In this document: positions 1 through 7,793 of the stretch, piece after piece
How positions within the stretch are numbered: position 1 is the stretch's first letter
How the letters are laid out: the number at the start of each line of letters is the position of its first letter
Assembly (NCBI GenBank): GCA_009773635.1
Contig: WSYC01000007.1
Coordinates: 64,205-128,204, forward strand
DNA length: 64,000 nucleotides
Source: Beijerinckiaceae bacterium
Lineage (GTDB): Bacteria; Pseudomonadota; Alphaproteobacteria; Rhizobiales; Beijerinckiaceae
Direction: 5' to 3'
Notes under the pieces: model-generated
Told to the model about the DNA's origin: nothing
Databases searched by the model: none
The model's input: only the letters and a program-made list of their open reading frames with translations
Translations under genes and position numbers: made by a program

Positions 1-655
1 CGATCACCGCCAGCGGCACGGTGCCGAGCACGATCATCGGCAGGATGAGGTGGTGAAGCGCATCCTTGAACGCGCCCTTCTGGTCCGACAGCAGCGCGTC
101 GATCAGCATGAAGCCGGTCACCGGCTCGAAATAGAACTTGATAAGGTCGATGCGGCCCGACACCGGCGTCAGGTGGAGCCGCTCCGCGACCAGCATGATG
201 AGCAACAGGCCCCACCAGAAGATCGGCATCGAGAAACCGGCCACCGAAAGCCCCATCAGCGTCTGGTCGAAGCGGCTGCCACGCTTGACTGCGGCGATCG
301 CCCCGGCGGGAATGCCGATGATCGTCGCGAACATCATCGCCGCGAAGGACAGCTCGATGGTCGCCGGAAACAGCGTGAAGAACTCGGTCATCACCTTCTC
401 GTTGGTGACAAGCGATTTGCCGAAATCGCCGTGCAGGATGCCCCAGACGTAGTCGAGGAACTGCTTCCAGACCGGCTGGTCAAGCCCAAGTTCGGCGCGG
501 AACTGCGCCAGCCGCTCCGGGCTGATGCCGCGTTCACCGACGCGCACTTCGACGGGATCGCCCGGCACAAGGCGGATGGCGATGAAGGTGATGAACATCA
601 GCGCGAAAAACGTCGGAATCGTCAACGCAAGACGTTTGAGAAAATGGATCAGCAT
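1..655 (-). CDS. dppB: Dipeptide/oligopeptide ABC transporter permease DppB (3' part outside window)
   Basis: Inner-membrane permease of a peptide ABC importer. Reading the minus strand from the ATG at 655 gives 218 open codons to the window edge, so the C-terminus is missing. The product starts MLIHFLKRLALTIPTFFALM, a typical first membrane helix of DppB/OppB, followed by the family's RLVPGDPVEV segment and the inner-membrane permease domain (helices near TIELSFAAMMFATIIGIPAG and FWWGLLLIMLVAE). It lies 73 bp after dppA on the same strand, so the two are almost certainly one operon, with dppC and the ATPases expected beyond position 1. Substrate (dipeptide rather than another small peptide) is inferred from family only. 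Confidence 0.9.
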   Translation of the reverse strand, partial: MLIHFLKRLALTIPTFFALMFITFIAIRLVPGDPVEVRVGERGISPERLAQFRAELGLDQPVWKQFLDYVWGILHGDFGKSLVTNEKVMTEFFTLFPATIELSFAAMMFATIIGIPAGAIAAVKRGSRFDQTLMGLSVAGFSMPIFWWGLLLIMLVAERLHLTPVSGRIDLIKFYFEPVTGFMLIDALLSDQKGAFKDALHHLILPMIVLGTVPLAVI

Positions 656-681
656 GGGTGCTCCCCGCCCCAAAACGAAAA

Positions 682-710
682 GCGGGACGGCCCGATCCGG
701 ACCGTCCCGC
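682..710 (-). terminator. Hairpin with T-rich tail between dppA and dppB
   Basis: Perfect 9-bp stem GCGGGACGG/CCGTCCCGC. On the minus strand it is followed by TTTTCGTTTT. The position directly after the solute-binding-protein gene suits a partial terminator or mRNA-stabilising hairpin that keeps dppA expression above that of the permease genes. The structure is seen; the role is inferred. Confidence 0.6.
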
Positions 711-728
711 CTGTGGCAAAAGCCGCGC

Positions 729-2327
729 TTACTTCAGGTCAACGCCCTTGAAGTGATGCGAGCCGAGCGGCGCCATCTTGTAGCCGACAAGGTTGGCGGC
801 CGCGGCGTCGTTCACGATCGAATGCGCGATCGTCAGGTCCGGCGCTTCGTCCTTCTGGATTTCCTGCATGCGCTCGTAGGCCTTGGTGCGGGCGGCAACA
901 TCAGCCGTCGAACGGGCCTTCACGAGGAGTTCGTCGAACTCCTTGTTGCACCACTTGGTGATGTTCTGGCCGCCGGCACGGGCGCCGGAGCAGCCACGCA
1001 GGAAGAAGAAGTTGTCGGGATCGCCATTGTCACCGGTCCAGCCGAGCTGGGCGGTCTGGTGCTCGCCCTGCTGGGCGCGCTTGCGGTATTCACCCCACTC
1101 GAAGGTGACGAGCTTGGCGTTGACGCCGACCTTGGCCAGATCCGCCTGCATCATTTCGGCGATGCGCTTGGCGTTCGGGTTATAGGGGCGCTGCACCGGC
1201 ATATACCAGAGGTCGATGTCCATCGGCGTCTTCACGCCGGCCTTGGCGAGGAGTTCCTTGGCCTTGGCCTGATCGAACGGGTAATCCTTGACCTTGTCGT
1301 TGTAGGACCACAGCGTCGGCGGGATCAGGTTCTTGGCGGCCTGGCCGGCACCGAGATAGACGTCCCGGATGATGGTGGCCTTGTCGATCGCCATGTTGAG
1401 CGCCTGACGGACTTCCTTCTTGTCGAACGGCGGCTTCTGCACGTTGAACGCCCAGTAGGCGATGTTCAGACCGGACTGGCTGATGACCTGAAGCTTCGCG
1501 TCCTTGCGGATTTCCGGCAGGTCGGCCGGGCGCGGCGCGATGGCGTAGTGGCATTCACCGGCCTTGAGCTTCGAGAAGCGGGCGGTCGGGTCCGAGGTGA
1601 TCGCGTAGACGAGATCATCGACGAGGGCCTTTTCGCCCCAGTAGGCCGGGTTCTTCTTGTAGCGGATCACGGCGTCCTTCTGGTAGGTCACGAAGGAGAA
1701 CGGGCCTGTTCCGACCGGGATCTGGTCGAACTGTTCCTTCTTGCCAGCCTTGTCGAGCATATCGGCGTATTCTTTCGAATGGATCGTGGCGAAATCCATC
1801 GCGAGGTTCGCCATCATCGGCGCCGCCGGCTCTTTCAGCTTCATCACGACGGTGTAGTCATCCGTCTTGGTGATGGTGTCGAGCAGCTTGTCCATGTCCA
1901 TATCGGCGAAGTAATCATACTTGCCGCCGGAAACCTTTGCGTAGGCGTGATCCGCCTTCCACTGGCGTTCGAACGACCAGATGACGTCATCGGCGTTGAA
2001 ATCGCGCGTCGGTTTGAAGTTGTTGACGCCGGAATGGAACTTCACGCCCTTGCGCAGCTTGAAGGTGATGGTCTTGGAATCGTCCGAGACGGTCCAGCTT
2101 TCGGCAAGGCCCGGAATGACCTTCGAGGAGCCGCGCTCGAACAGCACGAGCTGGTCATAGACAGGGCGGGCAGCATCGAAGCTGGTGCCGGTGGTGTTGA
2201 CGGCCGGCGTGAAATTCTCCGGCGAGCCTTCCGAGCAATAAACCAGCGTCTTGGCAGCAAGCGCGCCCGGCGCAACGACCGCCAGAGCGGCGGCAAGGCC
2301 AAGCGCTGTTCGTGTAAATTTTGACAT
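729..2327 (-). CDS. dppA: Peptide ABC transporter periplasmic substrate-binding protein DppA
   Basis: Periplasmic receptor that captures small peptides and delivers them to the DppBC permease. 532 aa, the usual length for the SBP_bac_5 family. A signal peptide ends near residue 24 (hydrophobic LGLAAALAVVAPGALA, then AKTLVYCSEG). The mature start LVYCSEGSPENF, the segment DDVIWSFERQ and the region around VGTGPFSF are family hallmarks. The ATG at 2327 is preceded by GGGAGA. First visible gene of the operon that continues with dppB. The M24 peptidase and amidase upstream on the same strand suggest a peptide/amide scavenging locus. Confidence 0.93.
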   Translation of the reverse strand: MSKFTRTALGLAAALAVVAPGALAAKTLVYCSEGSPENFTPAVNTTGTSFDAARPVYDQLVLFERGSSKVIPGLAESWTVSDDSKTITFKLRKGVKFHSGVNNFKPTRDFNADDVIWSFERQWKADHAYAKVSGGKYDYFADMDMDKLLDTITKTDDYTVVMKLKEPAAPMMANLAMDFATIHSKEYADMLDKAGKKEQFDQIPVGTGPFSFVTYQKDAVIRYKKNPAYWGEKALVDDLVYAITSDPTARFSKLKAGECHYAIAPRPADLPEIRKDAKLQVISQSGLNIAYWAFNVQKPPFDKKEVRQALNMAIDKATIIRDVYLGAGQAAKNLIPPTLWSYNDKVKDYPFDQAKAKELLAKAGVKTPMDIDLWYMPVQRPYNPNAKRIAEMMQADLAKVGVNAKLVTFEWGEYRKRAQQGEHQTAQLGWTGDNGDPDNFFFLRGCSGARAGGQNITKWCNKEFDELLVKARSTADVAARTKAYERMQEIQKDEAPDLTIAHSIVNDAAAANLVGYKMAPLGSHHFKGVDLK

Positions 2328-2490
2328 TGTTGTCTCCCGTTTGTCAGTTGTCGTTCTTCATGCCGTCAGGCATTTTTTGGCGGCTCCGAGCCGCAGAGGC
2401 ATGCACGTCCTGCGAACGTAACTGCACTTTGCGGGTTCAGAAACACCCATCTCGCTTGCGAACTGCCGAATGGCAGCTAGTGGCATGCCA

Positions 2491-3597
2491 CTAGCCGATG
2501 ACCGTCAATTCGCGAGGGAAGCTTGTCAGGACTTCCGTCCCGGTTTTCGTGACGACCACATCATCCTCGATGCGGACGCCGATCCTGTCCTTTTCGTAAA
2601 GCCCCGGCTCGATCGTGAAGACCATGCCTTCAGCCAGAACCGTGCCGTTGCCGCGCATGATGTAGGGGTCTTCGTGCACTTCAAGCCCGAGGCCGTGCCC
2701 GGTCTTGTGCCGCATGAGGTGCGCATAGGGTGAGGCCTCAAGGCTGCCGAGCACGGCATCGTCGAGCGCCGAAGCGGTCATCCCCGGCTTCGCCATCGCG
2801 CGCCCGACCGCGTTTGCGGCGTTCACAGCGTCATAGAACGCGCGATCCGCATCCGAGACATGCCCGAGAAAAAACGTGCGGGTGATATCGGCGTTGTAGC
2901 CGCCGACCGCGCCGCCGAAGTCGAACAGCAGCGCATCACCGGCCTGAACCTTGTAATCGGGCCGCGCCTTGGCATGGCTTTGCGCCGAATTGCCGCCTGC
3001 CGCGACGATCGGCGGGAATGCCAGACTCTGCGCACCCGCCGCGAAGAGCTTCTCGACGAGAATGCCCTCGATCTGCGTCTCGGTCATCCCGATCTTCACG
3101 GCATCGATGGTGTTCGCGAGCGCAATTTCCGAAATTCGGATCGCGGCGCGCATCTGTTCGATTTCATCGGCACTCTTGTGGAGGCGGATCGCTGAGATTG
3201 CGGCATGAGCATCGACGATCGCCGCGCCCGGAAAAGCGCGCAGCATCGCCAGATGCTCGAAGACACGCATGCGCTGACCCTCGACCCCGATGCGCTTCAC
3301 GCCCTTCAGCTTTGCGCCGGCAGCCTGGAATGCGCCCTCGAACCCTTCTTCGTCGCGCCACAGAAAGACGTCGCCGGTAAAGCCGAGCGGCTCGAACGAG
3401 GGCATCTCGAGATGCGGCACGACAGCGGCGGCCTTGCCCTCCCGCGTCAGCATGACGACCAGCGGGCGTTCGTTCTGGTGAAAATCCCACCGGAAGAGCC
3501 GTTGGAAATTCGCCCCGCCAACCAGCGCAACCATATCGAGCTGCTCCCGCGCCATTACCGGCAGGAGAAACTCGAACGCTTGTTCTGTTGACGCCAT
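2491..3597 (-). CDS. M24-family metallopeptidase (Xaa-Pro dipeptidase/aminopeptidase type)
   Basis: Cytoplasmic dinuclear-metal peptidase with the pita-bread fold, likely cleaving dipeptides or N-terminal Xaa-Pro bonds. 368 aa with an N-terminal creatinase-like domain (about 1-130) and a C-terminal M24 domain. The metal ligands are visible: Asp in LLFDFGG, Asp in YNADITRTFF, His in HKTGHGLGLEVHEDP, Glu in FTIEPGLY and Glu in VRIEDDVVV. It lies upstream of dppA on the same strand with a 163-bp gap, so it may have its own transcript, but hydrolysis of imported peptides is the obvious link. Exact specificity cannot be read from sequence. Confidence 0.88.
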   Translation of the reverse strand: MASTEQAFEFLLPVMAREQLDMVALVGGANFQRLFRWDFHQNERPLVVMLTREGKAAAVVPHLEMPSFEPLGFTGDVFLWRDEEGFEGAFQAAGAKLKGVKRIGVEGQRMRVFEHLAMLRAFPGAAIVDAHAAISAIRLHKSADEIEQMRAAIRISEIALANTIDAVKIGMTETQIEGILVEKLFAAGAQSLAFPPIVAAGGNSAQSHAKARPDYKVQAGDALLFDFGGAVGGYNADITRTFFLGHVSDADRAFYDAVNAANAVGRAMAKPGMTASALDDAVLGSLEASPYAHLMRHKTGHGLGLEVHEDPYIMRGNGTVLAEGMVFTIEPGLYEKDRIGVRIEDDVVVTKTGTEVLTSFPRELTVIG

Positions 3598-3746
3598 ACC
3601 GGGCTCACTCTGAAATCACTTCCGCATCATAATCAGCCGCGCGGATGGCAAGGCACTATGCACGACATGTTTACCCCCTTGTCAGGGGCGCGCAATGAGA
3701 AAAACATACCAATTCAGCACATTTTTGTGGAATCCCTGTTTTCAGT

Positions 3747-5168
3747 TCAGCCCGATCTTGGAAAAATCGGCGTCTGGCGGCGGTAGCCGAGCACACCCTC
3801 AAGCCCTGCTGCACCGGCCAGCACCTGCCCGTCATTGCGCTGGCGTGCCGCGATCTGCAGCCCGACCGGCAACCCTTCGCTGGTAAATCCGCACGGGATC
3901 GAGATCGCCGGGCAGCCTACCAGCGTGAACGCATAGGCGATCGCCAGCCAGTGCACGTAATTGTCGAACTTGATGCCGTTGCAGCTTTCGACATAGCGGT
4001 TCCCGACCGGAAACGGCGGCACGATGGTCGCCGGCGTGCAGATGAGGTCGTACTGCCCGAAAAACGCTAGCGCACGGCCGTAGAGTGTCGCGCGCTGGGT
4101 CTCCGCGCGGTGCTGATCCGCCATCGTGAGCGCGAGCCCCTTCTCGATGTTCCAGATCACCTCCGGCTTGAGAAGATCCCGCTTCTGCTCCAGCAAATCC
4201 TTCTTGGAAATCGCGAAATTCCGAGCTCTCAGCACGTTGAAGGCGTCATGGACGCCGGTGAAATCCGGGTGCGCCTCCACCACTTCCGCACCGAGTTCGG
4301 CGAAGCGGAACGCCGCCTTCCGGCAGATATCCGCCACTTCGGCATCGACCGGCGTGATCCCGAGATCGGCCGAAAACGCGACCCGCTTCGGCTTCCAGCC
4401 CGACCGCGCCGCGCCGAGAAACCCGGTCACGGGTTTGGGCAGCGAGACGGGATCGCGGATATCCTCTCCACTCAGAGCGTCGAGAAAGAACGCGCAATCC
4501 TCGACCGTGCGCGCCATCGGCCCCTGCACCGACAGGAGGTTTTCGAGCGGCGCACTGCGTGCCGTCGCCACCCGCCCCGGTGAGGGCCTGAAACCGACGA
4601 TGCCGCAGAAACTCGCAGGGTTGCGCAGGGAACCGCCGAGATCAGAACCATGCGCGAGCCAGGCCGTGCCCGTCGCCAGCGCGACGGCTGAGCCGCCGGA
4701 CGAGCCCGCCGCCGAGCGGGATGTATTCCACGGGTTCAGCGTCGGCCCGAACACCTCATTGAACGTATTCGCCCCCGCCCCGAATTCCGGCGTGTTGGAC
4801 TTGGCGTAGATAACGCCGCCCTCGCTTTCGAGCCGCTCCACCAGCGGATCGGACGCCGCTGGAATATGGTTTGCGAAGGCGGGCGAGCCATAGGTTGTCA
4901 GCACGCCCTCGACATCGGTGAGGTCCTTGATCGCGACAGGGAGGCCATGCAGCAGCCCACGCTCGGCCTTTGGCTTCGCCATCACGGCCTTCGCGGCGGC
5001 GCGCGCACGCTCGAAGCACAGTGTCGGCAGCGCGTTGACCGCCTTGTCGACCAGCGTGATGCGCGCCTCCAGCGCGTCGAGGCAATCGAGCGGCGTGATC
5101 TCGCCTGACTTCAGGAGTTCGACAACACCGAGCGCAGTCTTGTCGATCAGGGGCGATGATACAGCCAT
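3747..5168 (-). CDS. Amidase (amidase signature family)
   Basis: Hydrolyses carboxamides through a Ser-cisSer-Lys triad. Visible signatures are the Lys in VAIKDLTDVEG, the Gly/Ser-rich stretch SAAGSSGGSAVALATG and the nucleophile segment GSDLGGSLRNPASFCG. The start is placed at the ATG at 5168 because it has a strong Shine-Dalgarno GGAGG seven bases upstream; an upstream in-frame start at 5225 would add 19 residues unlike the family. The product is 473 aa, normal for the family. It is on the same strand as the peptidase and dpp genes, so a shared role in peptide/amide use is possible. Substrate unknown; GatA is less likely because no gatC or gatB is adjacent. Confidence 0.88.
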   Translation of the reverse strand: MAVSSPLIDKTALGVVELLKSGEITPLDCLDALEARITLVDKAVNALPTLCFERARAAAKAVMAKPKAERGLLHGLPVAIKDLTDVEGVLTTYGSPAFANHIPAASDPLVERLESEGGVIYAKSNTPEFGAGANTFNEVFGPTLNPWNTSRSAAGSSGGSAVALATGTAWLAHGSDLGGSLRNPASFCGIVGFRPSPGRVATARSAPLENLLSVQGPMARTVEDCAFFLDALSGEDIRDPVSLPKPVTGFLGAARSGWKPKRVAFSADLGITPVDAEVADICRKAAFRFAELGAEVVEAHPDFTGVHDAFNVLRARNFAISKKDLLEQKRDLLKPEVIWNIEKGLALTMADQHRAETQRATLYGRALAFFGQYDLICTPATIVPPFPVGNRYVESCNGIKFDNYVHWLAIAYAFTLVGCPAISIPCGFTSEGLPVGLQIAARQRNDGQVLAGAAGLEGVLGYRRQTPIFPRSG

Positions 5169-5273
5169 AAAGCCTCCGGCGGGTGAACGGGAACGATCCG
5201 TTCCCGACACTCCCCTATCCGGCAAGGCTCGGCAAGAGGGGGGAGCGCGGCTCCCCGAACCCTGCTCCGGTTC

Positions 5274-7484
5274 TTACGCCTTCGGGCGCTTGTCCTTCCG
5301 GGCCGCGAACGGCTTCTTGGCCCCGAAATCCTTCCTGGCACCGAACTCCTTCTTGCCAGCAAAATCTTCCTTGCCCGCAAAATCTTTCTTGGCTCCGAAA
5401 TCCTTTTTCGGGCCGCCGGCGCTCTTGTCGGCATATTTCGCTTTGGCACCACCCTTGGCAGGCTCTGCAGGCTGCGGCAGGCTTTCGCGGAACTGCTTTT
5501 CCTGGAACGGTTGACGGGCGCTCGGCACCGTTTCATCGCGATAGGGCTTGGCTTCGCGATACGGCTTATCGTCCCGGTAAGGCTTTGAATCCCGGTAGGG
5601 CTTGTCCGGGTTGAACGGCGGGCGGGCGTTCTTGAACGGCTTGCCATCCCGCGCCGGCGCACCCTCGCGTGGCGGCTTGCCATCCCGGAAGGGTTTGTCG
5701 TCGCGTGGCGGGCGGGCATCATAGAGTTTTGGCTTGAAACCCGATTTGCCCTCATACGGTTTGCCGCCATCGACCGGTCGCTCGCGCCGCGGCGCATCAT
5801 CCCGATCCCGGCGCGGGCGGGCGGGTGCGCCGCTGTCCTTTGCGGTGCTGGGTGCTGCCCCGTCGCGCAGGCGTTCGATGGCAATATCGTCACCACCGGG
5901 CTTTTTCATCGCGATTTCGAAGGCGGCGGCAGCGCTGCCGGTGATCTCGAATTTCGTTTCATGATCGAAGATGCGGATCGCGCCGATATCGTTGCGGGTC
6001 ACGCCGCCCTTGCGGCACAGCATCGGCAGCAGCCATTTCGGATCGGCGTTCTTCTTGCGGCCGATATCGAGCCGGAACCAGACGCCGTCGCCGGAGGCCT
6101 CGGCCCATGGCGCGCGCGATTCCCGCGTCGGCTTGCCGCCCGGAGCGCGGTTGTCGCGGAATTCCGGACCCGATCCGGGGTCCGTCACATCCTCGATCGC
6201 CGGCAGGCGCGAACGGTAGATCCGGATCAGCGCCGCAGCGACGTGCTCTGGCGAGCGCTCGTCAAGCAGCAGCTTGCCCATCTCGATGTCCTCGGCGTCC
6301 GGGGCTTGCGTGAGCATCGGATCGGCGAGCATGCGCTGCTGGTCAAGCTTGCGGATATCCTCGGCGGAAGGCGGCGGACCCCAGCTCACCTGCACGCCGG
6401 CATCGCGGATCAGCAGATGCGCCTTGCGATGGCGCGAGGCCGGCACCAGCATGGCGGAGACGCCCTTGCGTCCGGCGCGGCCGGTTCGCCCGGAGCGATG
6501 CTGGAGCGTTTCGGCGTCATTCGGCAGTTCGGCATGGATCACGAGGCCGAGGTTCGGCAGATCGATGCCGCGCGCGGCGACATCGGTCGCGACGCACACC
6601 CGCGCGCGCCCGTCGCGCAGCGCCTGCATGGAATGGTTGCGCTCGCTCTGGCTGAGTTCGCCCGAGAGCAGAACGGCGTTGAACCCGCGCTCCAGCAACG
6701 TCGCGTTGAGATGGCGCACGCTTTCGCGCGTGTTGCAGAAGACGATCGCCGTTTCCGCCTCGACAAAGCGCAAGAGGTTGACGACCGCGAGCTCATGCTC
6801 CTTCGGCGCGACGCGGATGGCGCGATATTCGATATCGGCATGGCCACGCTCGCCGCTGGCGACTTCAAGCCGCAGCGCGTCCTTCTGGAATTTCTGCGCC
6901 AGCGTGGCAATGACCTTCGGCATGGTGGCCGAGAACAGCAGCGTGCGCCGCGATTCCGGAGTGGCCTCGAGGATGAATTCGAGATCCTCGCGGAAACCGA
7001 GCGCCATCATCTCGTCGGCCTCATCGAGCACCACGACCTGCAATTGGCCCAGCACCAGCCGGCCCCGCTCGATATGATCGCGCAGGCGCCCCGGCGTGCC
7101 GACGACAATATGCGCGCCACCCTCAAGCTTCCGACCTTCGGCGCGCGAATCCATGCCGCCGACGCAGGAGATGATGCGGGCGCGGGCATGTTCGTAAAGC
7201 CAGACCAGTTCGCGCTCGACCTGCATCGCGAGTTCACGCGTCGGCGCGATGATCAGCGCCAGCGGCGCCCCCGCACGCGGCAGGACTTCGGCATCGCCGA
7301 GCAGCGTTGTGGCCATCGCGAGGCCGTAGGCCACCGTCTTGCCCGAGCCGGTCTGCGCGGAGACGAGAATGTCCCGCCCCTCGGCTTCGGGGGTCAGGAC
7401 AGCGGTCTGGACCGGGGTGGGGTCATTGTACTGGCGCTCGGCAAGCGCACGGGCGAGCATGGGGCTCGTCTGGAAGAAGGTCAT
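5274..7484 (-). CDS. DEAD-box ATP-dependent RNA helicase with DbpA-type RNA-binding domain and a long charged repeat tail
   Basis: ATP-dependent RNA helicase for ribosome assembly and/or mRNA remodelling. All core motifs are present: Q motif region (TPVQTAVL), Walker A AQTGSGKT, PTRELAMQ, DEAD in VLDEADEMMALGF, SAT, ARGID and HRSGRTGRAGR. A DbpA-type RNA-binding domain follows (around VWFRLDIGRKKNADP). About the last 197 of 736 residues are low complexity, with repeated KPYRD-like units and then repeated KKDF(G/A)xK units. The start is set at the ATG at 7484 (MTFFQTSPML) because the upstream extension to 7580 is Arg/Cys-rich and atypical. An N-terminally extended form cannot be fully excluded. 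A 309-bp gap precedes it. Confidence 0.9.
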   Translation of the reverse strand: MTFFQTSPMLARALAERQYNDPTPVQTAVLTPEAEGRDILVSAQTGSGKTVAYGLAMATTLLGDAEVLPRAGAPLALIIAPTRELAMQVERELVWLYEHARARIISCVGGMDSRAEGRKLEGGAHIVVGTPGRLRDHIERGRLVLGQLQVVVLDEADEMMALGFREDLEFILEATPESRRTLLFSATMPKVIATLAQKFQKDALRLEVASGERGHADIEYRAIRVAPKEHELAVVNLLRFVEAETAIVFCNTRESVRHLNATLLERGFNAVLLSGELSQSERNHSMQALRDGRARVCVATDVAARGIDLPNLGLVIHAELPNDAETLQHRSGRTGRAGRKGVSAMLVPASRHRKAHLLIRDAGVQVSWGPPPSAEDIRKLDQQRMLADPMLTQAPDAEDIEMGKLLLDERSPEHVAAALIRIYRSRLPAIEDVTDPGSGPEFRDNRAPGGKPTRESRAPWAEASGDGVWFRLDIGRKKNADPKWLLPMLCRKGGVTRNDIGAIRIFDHETKFEITGSAAAAFEIAMKKPGGDDIAIERLRDGAAPSTAKDSGAPARPRRDRDDAPRRERPVDGGKPYEGKSGFKPKLYDARPPRDDKPFRDGKPPREGAPARDGKPFKNARPPFNPDKPYRDSKPYRDDKPYREAKPYRDETVPSARQPFQEKQFRESLPQPAEPAKGGAKAKYADKSAGGPKKDFGAKKDFAGKEDFAGKKEFGARKDFGAKKPFAARKDKRPKA

Positions 7485-7793
7485 GAGGGTCAATCCTGGG
7501 GTCTGATTGCCTCGCGCCGGGCAACCCCGACGAAGGCAGGGCCCGCCCCGGCGAGGGCAAGGCTTTTTGCGAATGCACAATCATCCCGTTTCGCCAACGG
7601 GATAGGAACACAGCCTGAAGGGACAGGACCGCACCCACGCGGCCATCCGGCATTGGCCTGTTCCTGAGCATTCACCCCTGAAGCGCACCAATCGCTGCGC
7701 GCTCTCGATAGGCGCCAACAGGCCAAAGCGCAAGTAAAACCATGTTGCAGCGCAAAATGCCCGGCATCAGCCTTAACTGTATCGCCCGGAAGC
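7485..7793 (-). promoter_or_regulatory. Probable promoter and long 5' leader of the RNA helicase gene
   Basis: No convincing gene in this 309-bp gap. On the minus strand a TTGCGC / 17-bp spacer / TATCGA pair lies near 7733 to 7705, which would give a leader of about 200 nt. Long leaders are known for cold-induced DEAD-box helicase genes. The promoter match is weak and unsupported by conservation. Confidence 0.3.

Noticed and set aside
525..2324. 599-codon open frame on the plus strand across dppA
   Set aside because: Antisense shadow of dppA in high-GC DNA; Arg/Val/Asp-rich translation with no domain, while the minus-strand frame has a signal peptide and family motifs.
5961..7667. 568-codon plus-strand open frame across the RNA helicase gene
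   Set aside because: Antisense to a gene with every DEAD-box motif; composition is typical of a shadow frame.
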